Below, piece by piece: positions 50,735 through 59,726 of a stretch of DNA of 64,000 bases (positions are counted from its first letter, which is position 1; every line of letters begins with the position of its first letter). The position numbers were made by a program, and so were the translations under genes. The DNA is from Galbibacter sp038433465 (GTDB lineage Bacteria; Bacteroidota; Bacteroidia; Flavobacteriales; Flavobacteriaceae). The notes beneath the pieces are model-generated. The model saw only the letters and a program-made list of their open reading frames with translations. It was not told the origin of the DNA and searched no databases. The stretch is from the NCBI RefSeq assembly GCF_038433465.1, contig NZ_JAESVF010000003.1, forward strand, positions 1 through 64,000, written 5' to 3'.

Positions 50735-52561
50735 ATGAATTACTTCAAAAAAATACTTCGTTTCGCTAAGCCTTATAAAAAATATGCTTATCTAAACATT
50801 TTTTTCAATATCCTTTACGCTTTATTTAGTACGTTATCTTTTGTAGCGCTTATCCCAGTGTTACAGGTTATTTTTAACGACCAAAAACTTGTTGCACAAA
50901 AGCCAGTATTAAAAGGATTCGCACATATAAAAGACTTTTTACAAGACTATTTAAACTATTTTTTAGCCAATTTAATAGATGAAAAAGGAAGTTTTTACGC
51001 CCTTATGATTATGGTTTCTGTAATCATTTTACTGTTCCTTCTAAAAAATCTATCCAACTATTTGGCGATGTTTTACATTACGTTTTTACGAAATGGCGTT
51101 TTAAAAGACATCCGAAGTACCATGTACAACAAAATAGTTTCGCTTCCGCTTTCTTTTTATTCTGAAAAGAAAAAAGGAGATACCATTTCAAGAATGAGTG
51201 GCGATGTTGAAGAAGTTAGAAACTCTATTTTATCAGTATTAGAAATGATTGTTAGAGAACCGCTCACGATTCTTTTCTCGCTTATTTTCATGTTTGTATT
51301 CAGCATAAAACTAACCTTATTTGTTTTTATTTTTATTCCAATTGCTGGTTTTATAATCTCAAAAATCGGGAAGTCTCTAAAAAAGAAATCTATAAAAGTT
51401 CAGCAAGAGCAAGGTACTTTTCTTTCTATTTTAGAAGAAACCATGTCTGGACTTCGCGTAATAAAAGCTTTTACTGCTGAAGATACTTTTAATCAACGTT
51501 TTTCAGCATCAAACGAGCGCTATTACAAATACTCAAACAGTGTTTTAAACCGACAAAATTTAGCTTCACCAATGAGTGAATTACTCGGTATAGTTGTTAT
51601 TGCAATTTTACTAGTGTTCGGAGGGTATTTAGTTTTTATTGACCAAAGTATGCAAGCGAGTTTCTTTTTAGGATACATCATGCTTGCTTACAACATTTTA
51701 ACGCCTGCAAAAACCATCTCTAAAGCAAGCTATAGTTTAAAAAGAGGAAATGGTGCTGCTGAACGTATTTTAGAACTTCTTGAAACGGAGAGCAGTATTA
51801 AAGACATCCCGAATGCTATCGAAAAGACAAGTTTCGACTCTGCTATCGACATCAAAAATATTTCTTTTAAATACGAAGATGAATTGGTTTTAAAAGAGTT
51901 TAACCTAAGCATTCCTAAAGGAAATACTGTTGCTTTGGTGGGACAATCTGGAAGCGGAAAAAGTACCATTGCCAATTTGGTCACACGCTTTTATGATGTT
52001 AATAACGGAAGTATCGATATCGACAACATCAACATTAAAGACATTGCTATTAAAAACTTACGTAGCTTAATGGGAATTGTTACGCAAGATTCTATTTTGT
52101 TTAACGATACCGTTGCCAACAACATCCGTATCGGGAAACCAGATGCTACACAGGAAGAAATTGAAGCGGCTGCTAAAATTGCCAATGCTTACGAATTTAT
52201 TACTGAACTCCCTGATGGTTTCAATACCAATATCGGTGATGCTGGAGGAAAATTAAGTGGCGGACAAAAACAACGACTTTCTATCGCGCGTGCGGTTCTT
52301 AAAAATCCGCCGATTATGATTTTAGACGAAGCTACTTCTGCCCTCGATACCGAAAGTGAAAAATTGGTACAAGTAGCCCTCGAAAACATGATGAAAAACC
52401 GTACTTCGATTGTAATTGCACACCGATTATCAACAATCCAAAATGCAGACACTATTGTTGTAATGCAAAAAGGAGAAATTGTAGAGCAAGGCACACATCA
52501 AGAACTACTCGAACGCAAAGGTGTGTATCAAAAATTAGTCGAGATGCAGTCTTTTGAGTAA
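50735..52561 (+). CDS. ABC exporter, MsbA/lipid-A-exporter-like
   Basis: A 608-residue half-transporter: six membrane helices (about 20-330), then an ATPase domain with Walker A GQSGSGKS, signature KLSGGQKQRLSIARA, and Walker B IMILDEATSALD. It is close to MsbA-type exporters, which flip lipid A or similar lipids from the inner leaflet; drug export is the alternative. Functions as a homodimer. Single gene with a long 3' gap. Confidence 0.9.
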   Translation: MNYFKKILRFAKPYKKYAYLNIFFNILYALFSTLSFVALIPVLQVIFNDQKLVAQKPVLKGFAHIKDFLQDYLNYFLANLIDEKGSFYALMIMVSVIILLFLLKNLSNYLAMFYITFLRNGVLKDIRSTMYNKIVSLPLSFYSEKKKGDTISRMSGDVEEVRNSILSVLEMIVREPLTILFSLIFMFVFSIKLTLFVFIFIPIAGFIISKIGKSLKKKSIKVQQEQGTFLSILEETMSGLRVIKAFTAEDTFNQRFSASNERYYKYSNSVLNRQNLASPMSELLGIVVIAILLVFGGYLVFIDQSMQASFFLGYIMLAYNILTPAKTISKASYSLKRGNGAAERILELLETESSIKDIPNAIEKTSFDSAIDIKNISFKYEDELVLKEFNLSIPKGNTVALVGQSGSGKSTIANLVTRFYDVNNGSIDIDNINIKDIAIKNLRSLMGIVTQDSILFNDTVANNIRIGKPDATQEEIEAAAKIANAYEFITELPDGFNTNIGDAGGKLSGGQKQRLSIARAVLKNPPIMILDEATSALDTESEKLVQVALENMMKNRTSIVIAHRLSTIQNADTIVVMQKGEIVEQGTHQELLERKGVYQKLVEMQSFE

Positions 52562-52579
52562 AGTGAGTTTGGGAATTAG

Positions 52580-52618
52580 GTTCTGGGTTTTAGGTTTTAG
52601 GTTTTAGGTTTACGCTAA
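52580..52618 (+). repeat. Short tandem repeat GTTTTAG
   Basis: Four near-perfect units of 7 bp (GTTTTAG) follow GGTTCTG about 20 bp after the ABC exporter gene. No function is evident. Confidence 0.6.
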
Positions 52619-52658
52619 ATAACATAATTTCGACTTGAAAATTATGAGTATCCTACAA

Positions 52659-52906
52659 AGTTGACCTATTTAAAAAGTATTAAAAATCAAGGAAGCAGCG
52701 TGGGCTAATAGATAAAAGCTGTTTGAGCGTAGCGAGTTCTTTTTATCTGTGGCGGTTGTTTACGTAGATTTTCTCATACTTTTTAAATCAGTCTTGACTT
52801 TTTTGTTTCGTTTTTGTGTCAAGACAAAAATGAAATCACACTAAATAACTAAAATCCAAATAGTTAAAATTAATCTATATTGGTATTTATATCGAACTGA
52901 GACTAA
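52659..52906 (+). repeat. Dispersed intergenic repeat, full copy
   Basis: It runs from AGTTGACCTATTTAAAAAG to ATATCGAACTGAGACT. It shares the core GCTGTTTGAGCGTAGCGAG and the GTCTTGAC/GTCAAGAC stem with 36794-37026. With the preceding short tandem repeat it accounts for much of the 574 bp without genes before the sigma factor; the rest (52907-53135) is AT-rich, with no clear promoter box. Confidence 0.75.
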
Positions 52907-53135
52907 ATATTTTAAATTTTCAACATAAAAAAACACGAAACTTATACACATTAAACACTTCTACAAATTAACGACTCAACAATTTATCACTTCATATTAA
53001 ACCTTTTTAATAACTTAGAGTCTAAGTAGTAAACTTCCTTGAAACAAGCACACGAGGTAGTTTTAAAACAATAAAAGTTTATTTCGAGGGAAGCCTCGGA
53101 GCAATTAAATCTCGATTATCGAGTAAATAAGCACT

Positions 53136-53681
53136 TTGCAAGAAGATATTTTAATTAAAAATTTAAAAGAAACCACTACACAAGAAGTGGCTTTTCAGGA
53201 ACTTGTATCTACTTACAAGGAGCGCTTATATTGGCATATTCGAAAAATTGTTTTAAACCATGACGATACCGACGACGTTTTGCAAAACACCTTTATTAAG
53301 GTCTATCAAAACATCCAATCGTTTAAAGGAGACAGCGCTATTTACACTTGGTTATACCGAATTGCCACCAACGAATCGCTTAGTTTTTTAAAGAAAAAAG
53401 CGAAAGAACAGCAAACCACTAGCGAAGCATTGCAAAGCTATTTGGTAGAAAATTTAAAAGCCGATGTATATTTTGATGGAGATGAAATTCAGCTAAAATT
53501 ACAACAAGCTATTGCAACACTTCCAGAAAAACAACGCTTGGTTTTTAATATGAAATATTACGAAGAGTTGAAATACGAAGACATCTCGGCTATTTTAGAC
53601 ACATCGGTTGGTGGTCTCAAAGCGAGCTACCACTTGGCAGTAAAAAAAATTGAAGCATTTTTAAAAGACGAAAATGAGTAA
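53136..53681 (+). CDS. ECF-type RNA polymerase sigma factor
   Basis: A 181-residue sigma-70-like ECF protein: region 2 (VSTYKERLYWHIRKIVLNHDDTDDVLQNTFIKVYQNIQSFKGDSAIYTWLYRIATNESLSFLKKK) and region 4 (LPEKQRLVFNMKYYEELKYEDISAILDTSVGGLKASYHLAVKKIEAFL). Its start is TTG at 53136, as no ATG fits. It overlaps the next gene by 8 bp, so a translationally coupled sigma/partner pair. Its targets cannot be told; it may control its own operon. Confidence 0.92.
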   Translation: MQEDILIKNLKETTTQEVAFQELVSTYKERLYWHIRKIVLNHDDTDDVLQNTFIKVYQNIQSFKGDSAIYTWLYRIATNESLSFLKKKAKEQQTTSEALQSYLVENLKADVYFDGDEIQLKLQQAIATLPEKQRLVFNMKYYEELKYEDISAILDTSVGGLKASYHLAVKKIEAFLKDENE

Positions 53682-54180
53682 AGACAAAACAAATATGGAA
53701 ACTAAAGGTTTCGCAATTCCTGAAAACTATTTTCAAGAATTCGACAATCGTTTGTCTAAGCGTATTGCTTCTGCCGCTGGCATTCCTGAAGCATCTGGTT
53801 TTGTTGTTCCGAAGGGCTATTTTGAAAAAGTAGAAACCGAAATTTTATCTAAAACCCTTCCGAAGAAAAAAACAAAAGTTATTCAGCTTTCATGGTTTTA
53901 CAAAGCTGCAGCAGTGGCCGCAGTGTTTCTCATAGGCTTTTTCATCAGTAAAAATAGTAACAGCACAATAACCGATTTTAACCAAATTGCGATATCCGAC
54001 ATTAATGATTATATCGAAAATGGATATGTAAGTTTAAACGCCTACGATATTTCTGATACTTTTAACGATGTTTCTTTTAATGATATTGAAATTGATGAAA
54101 CTATAAATGAAGACGAAATTTTTAACTACCTCGAAGAAAATATAAGTAGTTACAACGACTTGTCTTTAGACGAAGAATAA
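53674..54180 (+). CDS. Putative membrane anti-sigma factor
   Basis: A 168-residue protein with a soluble N-terminus (about 1-75, with two GFAIPENYFQEF/GFVVPKGYFEKV-type repeats), one membrane segment (about 81-98), and an acidic extracytoplasmic C-terminus. It overlaps the sigma gene by 8 bp and sits in a sigma/anti-sigma/periplasmic sensor arrangement. Anti-sigma function is inferred from location and topology, without a recognised ZAS domain. Confidence 0.7.
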   Translation: MSKDKTNMETKGFAIPENYFQEFDNRLSKRIASAAGIPEASGFVVPKGYFEKVETEILSKTLPKKKTKVIQLSWFYKAAAVAAVFLIGFFISKNSNSTITDFNQIAISDINDYIENGYVSLNAYDISDTFNDVSFNDIEIDETINEDEIFNYLEENISSYNDLSLDEE

Positions 54181-54218
54181 AACTAGATGTTTATCCAACA
54201 TTAAACAGATAAATACAA

Positions 54219-54671
54219 ATGAAAAAATATATTTTCCTACTGATTATAAGTGTGTTTTCAATACAAGCATACGCGCAAAAAACATCAAAACACGACCAAA
54301 TTAAGTCGCTTAAAATTGCATATTTTACAGAGCATCTTAATTTATCTTCGGAAGAAGCTGAGAAGTTTTGGCCAATTTACAACGCGCATGAAAATAAAAT
54401 GCACGAGATTAAATTTTCAGAATATAAAAAACTAAAACCGCAGTTACGTGGTGAAGGTTTTGAAAACCTATCGGATGCCGATGCTAAAGTCATTTTGAAA
54501 AAATTGGAAGCTATCGAAACCAATGAATACGAGCTCAATAGAAAATACACCAAAGATTTAGAAAAAGTTATTTCAGCAAAAAAAATCATCCTCCTTAAAA
54601 AATTGGAAGATGATTTTAATAGAAAACTTTTAGACCGTTTAAGAAAAGAATATCATCGTAAAAACGACTAA
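54219..54671 (+). CDS. CpxP/Spy-like periplasmic protein, sensor of the ECF system
   Basis: A 150-residue exported helical protein: signal peptide to about residue 19 (ending AYAQ), then a helical bundle with paired LTDxQ-like motifs (LNLSSEEAEKFWPIYNAHENKMHEI and the mirrored LSDADAKVILKKLEAIETNEYELNRKY). This is the Spy/CpxP-type fold, which senses envelope stress. It follows the anti-sigma gene in the same direction. Confidence 0.75.
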   Translation: MKKYIFLLIISVFSIQAYAQKTSKHDQIKSLKIAYFTEHLNLSSEEAEKFWPIYNAHENKMHEIKFSEYKKLKPQLRGEGFENLSDADAKVILKKLEAIETNEYELNRKYTKDLEKVISAKKIILLKKLEDDFNRKLLDRLRKEYHRKND

Positions 54672-54689
54672 TTTATATGTTTAGCGAGG

Positions 54690-55727
54690 CTATTCTTTAA
54701 ATTTCAGCTTTGCAATTCTGTTTTTCCCTGCAGCAAAGGCAGTACTGTCATTTACAAAACGAATGGTGTAAAATGGCTCATCGGATATTTGTTTCCAAGA
54801 ATTCCCTGCGTCGTTTGAAAAAGAAATTCCTTTAAAACCAACAGCAACCAACTCTTTTGCTTCGCGCCCAGGAATGTATTGCACGCACGAACGATAATCT
54901 GGATTCTGCCCTTTAGCAACCAATTGCCAAGTTTTACCACCATCGGTTGTTAACGCTTTATTGGCTTGACTTTCTTCAGGTTTGGTATAATCTCCTCCAA
55001 TTATAAATCCGTTCATTTCATCGTAAAAATCAACCGAATAAATACCTTGTGTAGCTTCACCTTGTACTATTGGCGTTTCAAAAACCTGCCATGTTTTAGC
55101 TTTATCTGGCGAGAAAAACACACGTGCTTTCTTCCCTCCAGTCGCTATCCAAGTGTTATCTCCAAGCACACAAATATTGGTGTTGCTGGCTGCAAAAGCT
55201 GCCTCTCCTTCTACACCATCGGGTAAAACATCACAATTTAATTTGTTCCAACTCTTCCCTCCATCGCGGGTAACAATAACCGACAAACAACCATCGGTTG
55301 GGTCGCCCATTGCAATTCCTTCTTGGTCGTTCCAAAACTGCATCGAATCGTAAAAAGCATCAGGATGCGTTTCCGTATAAACCAACTCCATTTTCCCGGT
55401 ATCACCAGTTTTATACAGCATTGCAGGACTGCCAATACTCATCATATAAAAATCGGAATTAGTAGCTGCAACCGCTCTAAACTCCAATTTTAGAGAGTCG
55501 TGTTTCATTTTTTGTGTTACAACATTTCCGTCCGAAGCATTATAAATTCCGTAGATATTATTCGAACCTGCAAAACCCAAATTGCCTTGCATCATAGTAA
55601 TTGCCCGAATACTCATGGTATCGGAATAAATTTCTTCAACTTCAACTTTTGTGAAATTGTGAGGTGTAAACTGTTCTTTCGCACACGAAAAAACTACAAA
55701 CAAACAGCAAATAAATATTTTCTTCAA
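54690..55727 (-). CDS. YCF48/BNR-repeat lipoprotein
   Basis: A 345-residue lipoprotein: signal MKKIFICCLFVVFSC with the lipobox Cys, then a beta-propeller with repeated DGGKSWNKL / DKAKTWQVF / DGGKTWQLV / DAGNSWKQI motifs (Asp-box type). The TTG at 55727 is chosen because it puts KK and the hydrophobic stretch at the N-terminus; the upstream in-frame ATG (55769) would bury the signal peptide. Such proteins are often annotated as photosystem-II-stability-like or oxidoreductase; no enzyme residues are seen. Function unknown. Confidence 0.8.
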   Translation of the reverse strand: MKKIFICCLFVVFSCAKEQFTPHNFTKVEVEEIYSDTMSIRAITMMQGNLGFAGSNNIYGIYNASDGNVVTQKMKHDSLKLEFRAVAATNSDFYMMSIGSPAMLYKTGDTGKMELVYTETHPDAFYDSMQFWNDQEGIAMGDPTDGCLSVIVTRDGGKSWNKLNCDVLPDGVEGEAAFAASNTNICVLGDNTWIATGGKKARVFFSPDKAKTWQVFETPIVQGEATQGIYSVDFYDEMNGFIIGGDYTKPEESQANKALTTDGGKTWQLVAKGQNPDYRSCVQYIPGREAKELVAVGFKGISFSNDAGNSWKQISDEPFYTIRFVNDSTAFAAGKNRIAKLKFKE

Positions 55728-55774
55728 AACAATATAATTTGCCCTAAAAATAAGTTTTATCACGCACAAAGCAA

Positions 55775-55782
55775 TATCTTTG
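55775..55782 (+). promoter_or_regulatory. -7 box of the RsmB-like gene
   Basis: TATCTTTG fits TAnnTTTG, giving a leader of about 125 nt before the ATG at 55914. Confidence 0.4.
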
Positions 55783-55913
55783 CAAACAATTTATTTATTA
55801 GTACAATCATATCTCCTCGAGGGAATTGGAAGGATTCTACTGAAATTAGTTTGAAGTTTCAGAAAAAATAAACCAAAACTTTTACAGAGAATCTTTTATA
55901 AAAAACAAAGTAT

Positions 55914-57125
55914 ATGCGTCTGCACAGAAATCTTGTATTTGCCGTAATTGATGGGCTTAATTTAATTTTTAACGAAAATAAATATGCTGACAAAGTTGTT
56001 GAACAACTTTTAAAACGCGACAAAAGATGGGGCTCACGCGATAGAGGTTTTGTTGCTGAAACTACTTACGATATTGTAAGATGGAAACGTTTGTATGCCG
56101 AAATTGCTGAAGTAAAAGAACCTTTTACTAGAGAAAACTTGTGGCGTATTTTTGCCGTTTGGGCAGTTTTAAAAGGAATTAAACTTCCAGATTGGAAACA
56201 ATTAGAGGGCACACCTAGCAGAAAAATTAAAGGTCGTTTTGATGAGCTTTCAAAAATTAGAAAATTCAAAGAATCTATTCCAGATTGGTTAGATGCCGTA
56301 GGTGAAAAAGAATTAGGAAAAGCTGTATGGAGCAAAGAATTACACGCACTCAACGAGCAAGCCGATGTAATTATTAGAGTAAACACTTTAAAAACTACCA
56401 AGGCTACGCTTCAAGATTTATTGATGGAAGAAGAAATCGAAACCCTTACTATCAAAGGATATCCAGATGCTTTACAGCTTAAAGAGCGTGGTAATATTTT
56501 TAAAACTGAAGCTTTTAAAAACGGACTTTTTGAAGTACAGGATGCTTCGTCTCAACTTGTTGCCGACTTTTTAGATGTGCAACCAGGAATGCGTGTTGCC
56601 GATACCTGTGCGGGTGCTGGAGGGAAATCGTTACACCTTGCTGCAAAAATGGATAACAAAGGGCAAATTATTGCGCTAGATATCTACGGAAACAAATTAA
56701 AAGAGCTTAAAAGAAGAGCGCGAAGAAACAATGTTCATAACATTGAAACTCGAGAAATTGACTCTACCAAAGTGATTAAAAAACTACACAACGCAATGGA
56801 TAGAGTGCTTATCGATGCGCCTTGTAGCGGTTTGGGTGTACTCCGTAGAAATCCAGATGCTAAATGGAAATTGCAACCAGAGTTTATCGAGAACATCAAA
56901 AATACGCAACAACAAATTTTAACCGATTATTCTAAAATGGTAAAATCGGGTGGAAAATTAGTTTACGCTACGTGTTCGATTCTTCCTTCGGAAAATCAAG
57001 ACCAAGTAAATACCTTTTTAAAATCGGAAGGTGGAAAAGATTTCAAACTGATAAAAGACAAAAAAGTATTGGCTTCTGAAAGTGGTTTCGACGGATTTTA
57101 CATGGCGCTTTTAGAGAAAAAGTAG
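55914..57125 (+). CDS. RsmB/NOP-family RNA (cytosine-5) methyltransferase
   Basis: A 403-residue enzyme: an N-terminal NusB-like/antitermination-type helical domain (about 1-130), then a class I SAM domain with VADTCAGAGGKSLHLA, DRVLIDAPCSGLGVLRRNPDAKWK (first catalytic Cys) and LVYATCSILPSENQ (second Cys). It methylates C5 of a cytosine in rRNA, probably 16S C967. E. coli RsmB is 429 residues. Single gene, followed by a tandem repeat. Confidence 0.9.
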   Translation: MRLHRNLVFAVIDGLNLIFNENKYADKVVEQLLKRDKRWGSRDRGFVAETTYDIVRWKRLYAEIAEVKEPFTRENLWRIFAVWAVLKGIKLPDWKQLEGTPSRKIKGRFDELSKIRKFKESIPDWLDAVGEKELGKAVWSKELHALNEQADVIIRVNTLKTTKATLQDLLMEEEIETLTIKGYPDALQLKERGNIFKTEAFKNGLFEVQDASSQLVADFLDVQPGMRVADTCAGAGGKSLHLAAKMDNKGQIIALDIYGNKLKELKRRARRNNVHNIETREIDSTKVIKKLHNAMDRVLIDAPCSGLGVLRRNPDAKWKLQPEFIENIKNTQQQILTDYSKMVKSGGKLVYATCSILPSENQDQVNTFLKSEGGKDFKLIKDKKVLASESGFDGFYMALLEKK

Positions 57126-57138
57126 AGAGTTCCAGTAT

Positions 57139-57178
57139 GCAGTGGTCAGTGGTCAGTGGTCAGTGGTCAGTGGTCAGT
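57139..57178 (+). repeat. Short tandem repeat (about five units of GGTCAGT)
   Basis: Five units of GGTCAGT follow the RsmB-like gene. This could be slippage-prone, and length may vary between strains. No CRISPR-like spacers are present. Confidence 0.7.
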
Positions 57179-57296
57179 AGGTAGAAATTAAAATATAAAT
57201 ATTATTACAACACTTTATTATTTTAACTTATTTCCTTCTTAACTCTTTAACTTTAAAATCTAAAAAAACATTTTACATTTAAACAATAGTTTCTTG

Positions 57297-58082
57297 ATGC
57301 TTAAAAAAATTGCATTCCTTTTTCTTTTAATATTATCTTTTGGTTGCAAGCAAAATTCTGCCGAAAATACAGCTACGGCTTGGGTAAATCCTAAACAAGA
57401 TTCGACTGCGCTTTCTATTCCGAAGGAATTAAAAAACTATTATCAGGATGTCGATTTCAGTTTAAGAAGCATTCCGCTATACGAAGCATTGGCGACCGAA
57501 ACCATTGCAAAGCACACCAATATTTTAACCTATCGAGAACGTCATAACTTTTTGTACGATGTGGATGCGAGTCCTACAAACAAAGATCAAGTAGTGCTTA
57601 TTTATTCTGGTGAAGAACGCTTTTGGAAAGAATTTGTTTCTGGAAAAAACTCCTATAAAAAGCAAACCTTTAACACCGAGCATGTCTATCCGCAGTCGCT
57701 TATCGAGAACACTGCCAAAGGCGATTTACACCATTTACGCGTTTGTGACCAAAGTATCAATTCGCAACGTAGCAACAACAAATTTGTTGACGGAAGTGGC
57801 GCTTACGAACTCAAGTATAAAAGTTGGTTTCCGGGAGATGAATGGAAAGGCGATGTGGCTCGAATGATTATGTATTTAAACCTACGTTACAACGAGTCGA
57901 TTAAAGATGTTGGGAGTATTGAATTGTTTTTAAAATGGAATGCTGAAGACCCAGTTTCAACCTTTGAAATCAACAGAAATAACAAAATTGAAAAAATTCA
58001 AGGAAATAGAAATCCGTTTATCGACAATCCGTTTTTGGCAACCATAATTTGGGGAGGTCCACAAGCCGAAAATCGTTGGTAA
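57297..58082 (+). CDS. Secreted endonuclease I (lipoprotein)
   Basis: A 261-residue protein: lipoprotein signal (LILSFGC, Cys near 18) and an endonuclease I domain with the beta-beta-alpha-metal motif NTEHVYPQSLIENTAKGDLHHLRVCDQSINSQRSNNKF. This family cuts DNA and RNA without sequence choice and is used for extracellular nutrient DNA or defence. The ATG at 57297 is preferred over the in-frame TTG one codon before. It is convergent with the GyrI-like gene, with no gap. Confidence 0.9.
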   Translation: MLKKIAFLFLLILSFGCKQNSAENTATAWVNPKQDSTALSIPKELKNYYQDVDFSLRSIPLYEALATETIAKHTNILTYRERHNFLYDVDASPTNKDQVVLIYSGEERFWKEFVSGKNSYKKQTFNTEHVYPQSLIENTAKGDLHHLRVCDQSINSQRSNNKFVDGSGAYELKYKSWFPGDEWKGDVARMIMYLNLRYNESIKDVGSIELFLKWNAEDPVSTFEINRNNKIEKIQGNRNPFIDNPFLATIIWGGPQAENRW

Positions 58083-58556
58083 TTACTTTATAGGAATCCA
58101 AATTTCTTCTTCGGAAGTAGGATCGTCATTTTTATATTTCTCACCCATCACTGCAAAATGAGGTCGGTTGTCTAAAGAATTTCCAGAAACCGAAAGCCAT
58201 TCGCCGTAGATATATTGATAGCATTTATAGGCCTCAGACGATTTCCCTTTATATGTAAAAACAGCATATTTCCCCTCTGGAATGTACAGTTGTTCAAACT
58301 CCTCAGGTTGATTTTTAAAATTTTCAACCTTAACTGCCGCCCACTTTTTAAAAGTTTTGGTTGGAATAAACGCATCAAAATAATCGTTTGGATATACTTC
58401 AACAGAGAAAAAATCATCAGAAATAACATTCTTAATTTTTCTCCTTTTGGGCATAAATTGCTTCCATAGCATTTGAGTTTTATTTTCTAGAATCGACATC
58501 GATACCGACTTTCCGACCAGAAAATGTTCTTTTAATATTTTAATACTGTATTCCAT
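58083..58556 (-). CDS. GyrI-like small-molecule-binding protein
   Basis: A 157-residue stand-alone GyrI/AraC effector-binding domain: YSIKILKEHFLVGKSVSMSI, then YFDAFIPTKTFKKWAAVKVEN, YIPEGKYAVFTYKGKSSEAYKCYQYIYGEWLSVSG. No DNA-binding domain is attached. It may bind small ligands or protect DNA gyrase; the role is not known. Its stop abuts the endonuclease stop. Confidence 0.82.
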   Translation of the reverse strand: MEYSIKILKEHFLVGKSVSMSILENKTQMLWKQFMPKRRKIKNVISDDFFSVEVYPNDYFDAFIPTKTFKKWAAVKVENFKNQPEEFEQLYIPEGKYAVFTYKGKSSEAYKCYQYIYGEWLSVSGNSLDNRPHFAVMGEKYKNDDPTSEEEIWIPIK

Positions 58557-58607
58557 CTTATAAAAGTATGTTTCAAAAATAAGATTCTTCGCAATCTATC
58601 ATAATTC

Positions 58608-58712
58608 ACTGTCACCTCGAACGGAGTCGAGAAGTAATTTGGCTTAACAAGCTTTAAATAGGGTCTCGACTACGCCTGTCTGCCGACAAAGGCAGGCTCG
58701 ACCTGACATTCT
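58608..58712. repeat. Palindromic REP/MITE-like element
   Basis: Ends TGTCACCTCGA and TCGACCTGACA are near-perfect inverted repeats, with inner repeats GAGTCGAGA/TCTCGACT and GCCTG...CAGGC. This accounts for much of the 315 bp without genes between 58557 and 58871. Non-coding. Confidence 0.6.
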
Positions 58713-58871
58713 AATTTTGATATGATACATTACGGATATTCAAATCAAAAATAAAAAGGATGCTTATATTTGAAAAGATTTAACCAATTAAATTTCAAAA
58801 ACCAGCCATCGTAATGTAGAGAACTACAAAACCTTAGTTGGTAAATTCCGTCAAACCAAATAAAACAACAC

Positions 58872-59555
58872 ATGAAAAAATACTTTTTACTGCTGTGCTC
58901 ACTTGTAGGATTTAATAGTTTTGCTCAAGACAATACTGTAGCTTTTGCTAATTTCGAAAAATATGAAGCCGAAAACAAAGTGCTTCCAGCCCCTAATCCA
59001 ACTGAAAACCGAGTAGTTTTTATGGGAAATTCAATCACAGAAGGATGGAAAAATATGCATCCAGATTTTTTTGAAGAAAACCCGTATATCGACAGAGGAA
59101 TTAGCGGACAAACAACTTCGCAAATGCTTTTACGCTTCCGCAGGGATGTGATTGATTTACAACCAAAAGTCGTTACTTTTCTAGCTGGAATAAACGACAT
59201 TGCAGAAAACACAGGACCCATAGCCCTTGAAGATGTGTATGGAAATATCATTTCGATGGTTGAATTGGCTAAGGCAAACAACATCATCCCGATTATCTGT
59301 TCGACGCTTCCTGCCAATCATTTTCCTTGGAGAGAACGCATCAATCCAACAGAAAAAGTTATTGAACTCAACCAAATGTTAAAAGCTTACGCCGATAAAC
59401 ACCAAATTGTATATGTTGATTATTACACAGCCATGGTCGACGATAAAAAGGGACTCAGTAAGGAACTCGCTTCTGACGGAGTACATCCTACCTCTAAAGG
59501 CTACGACATTATGGAACCCATGATAAAAGAAGCAATCGACAAGGTTTTAAAATAA
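58872..59555 (+). CDS. Secreted SGNH/GDSL hydrolase
   Basis: A 227-residue exported enzyme: signal peptide to about residue 18 (FNSFAQ), then SGNH blocks MGNSITEGW (catalytic Ser), DRGISGQTTSQ (Gly), AGINDIAENTG (Asn) and DGVHPTSKGY (Asp/His). Members deacetylate carbohydrates or cleave lipid esters; the position suggests glycan processing but not which. A strong terminator follows. Confidence 0.9.
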   Translation: MKKYFLLLCSLVGFNSFAQDNTVAFANFEKYEAENKVLPAPNPTENRVVFMGNSITEGWKNMHPDFFEENPYIDRGISGQTTSQMLLRFRRDVIDLQPKVVTFLAGINDIAENTGPIALEDVYGNIISMVELAKANNIIPIICSTLPANHFPWRERINPTEKVIELNQMLKAYADKHQIVYVDYYTAMVDDKKGLSKELASDGVHPTSKGYDIMEPMIKEAIDKVLK

Positions 59556-59592
59556 AAAAAGTGCATTCAATTTTATGAATGCACTTTTTTTA
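59554..59592 (+). terminator. Terminator after the SGNH hydrolase gene
   Basis: AAAAAAAGTGCATTCA-n6-TGAATGCACTTTTTTTATA hairpin; the T-tract supports rho-independent termination. Confidence 0.9.
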
Positions 59593-59665
59593 TAGATCAA
59601 TTTCAAAGCGAAAAAAACTGTAATAAAACCTTCTTTTTTACGACTAAAAATAAGAAGTAATTCCT

Positions 59666-59673
59666 TAAATTTG
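59666..59673 (+). promoter_or_regulatory. -7 box of purL
   Basis: TAAATTTG fits TAnnTTTG, 53 bp before the purL ATG. No purine-riboswitch-like structure was recognised in the short leader. Confidence 0.4.
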
Positions 59674-59726
59674 CGCTTTATTACAAATTTAGGTCTGTAA
59701 TCAATTAGACACAAACACAACACAGT

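Noticed and set aside
57139..57178. Tandem GGTCAGT units as a regulatory iteron or CRISPR
   Set aside because: Units are 7 bp with no spacers and lie downstream of a gene with no origin or replication gene nearby; simple slippage repeat.
59674..59726. Purine riboswitch before purL
   Set aside because: The leader is about 50 nt and lacks the three-way-junction pattern; nothing supports it.
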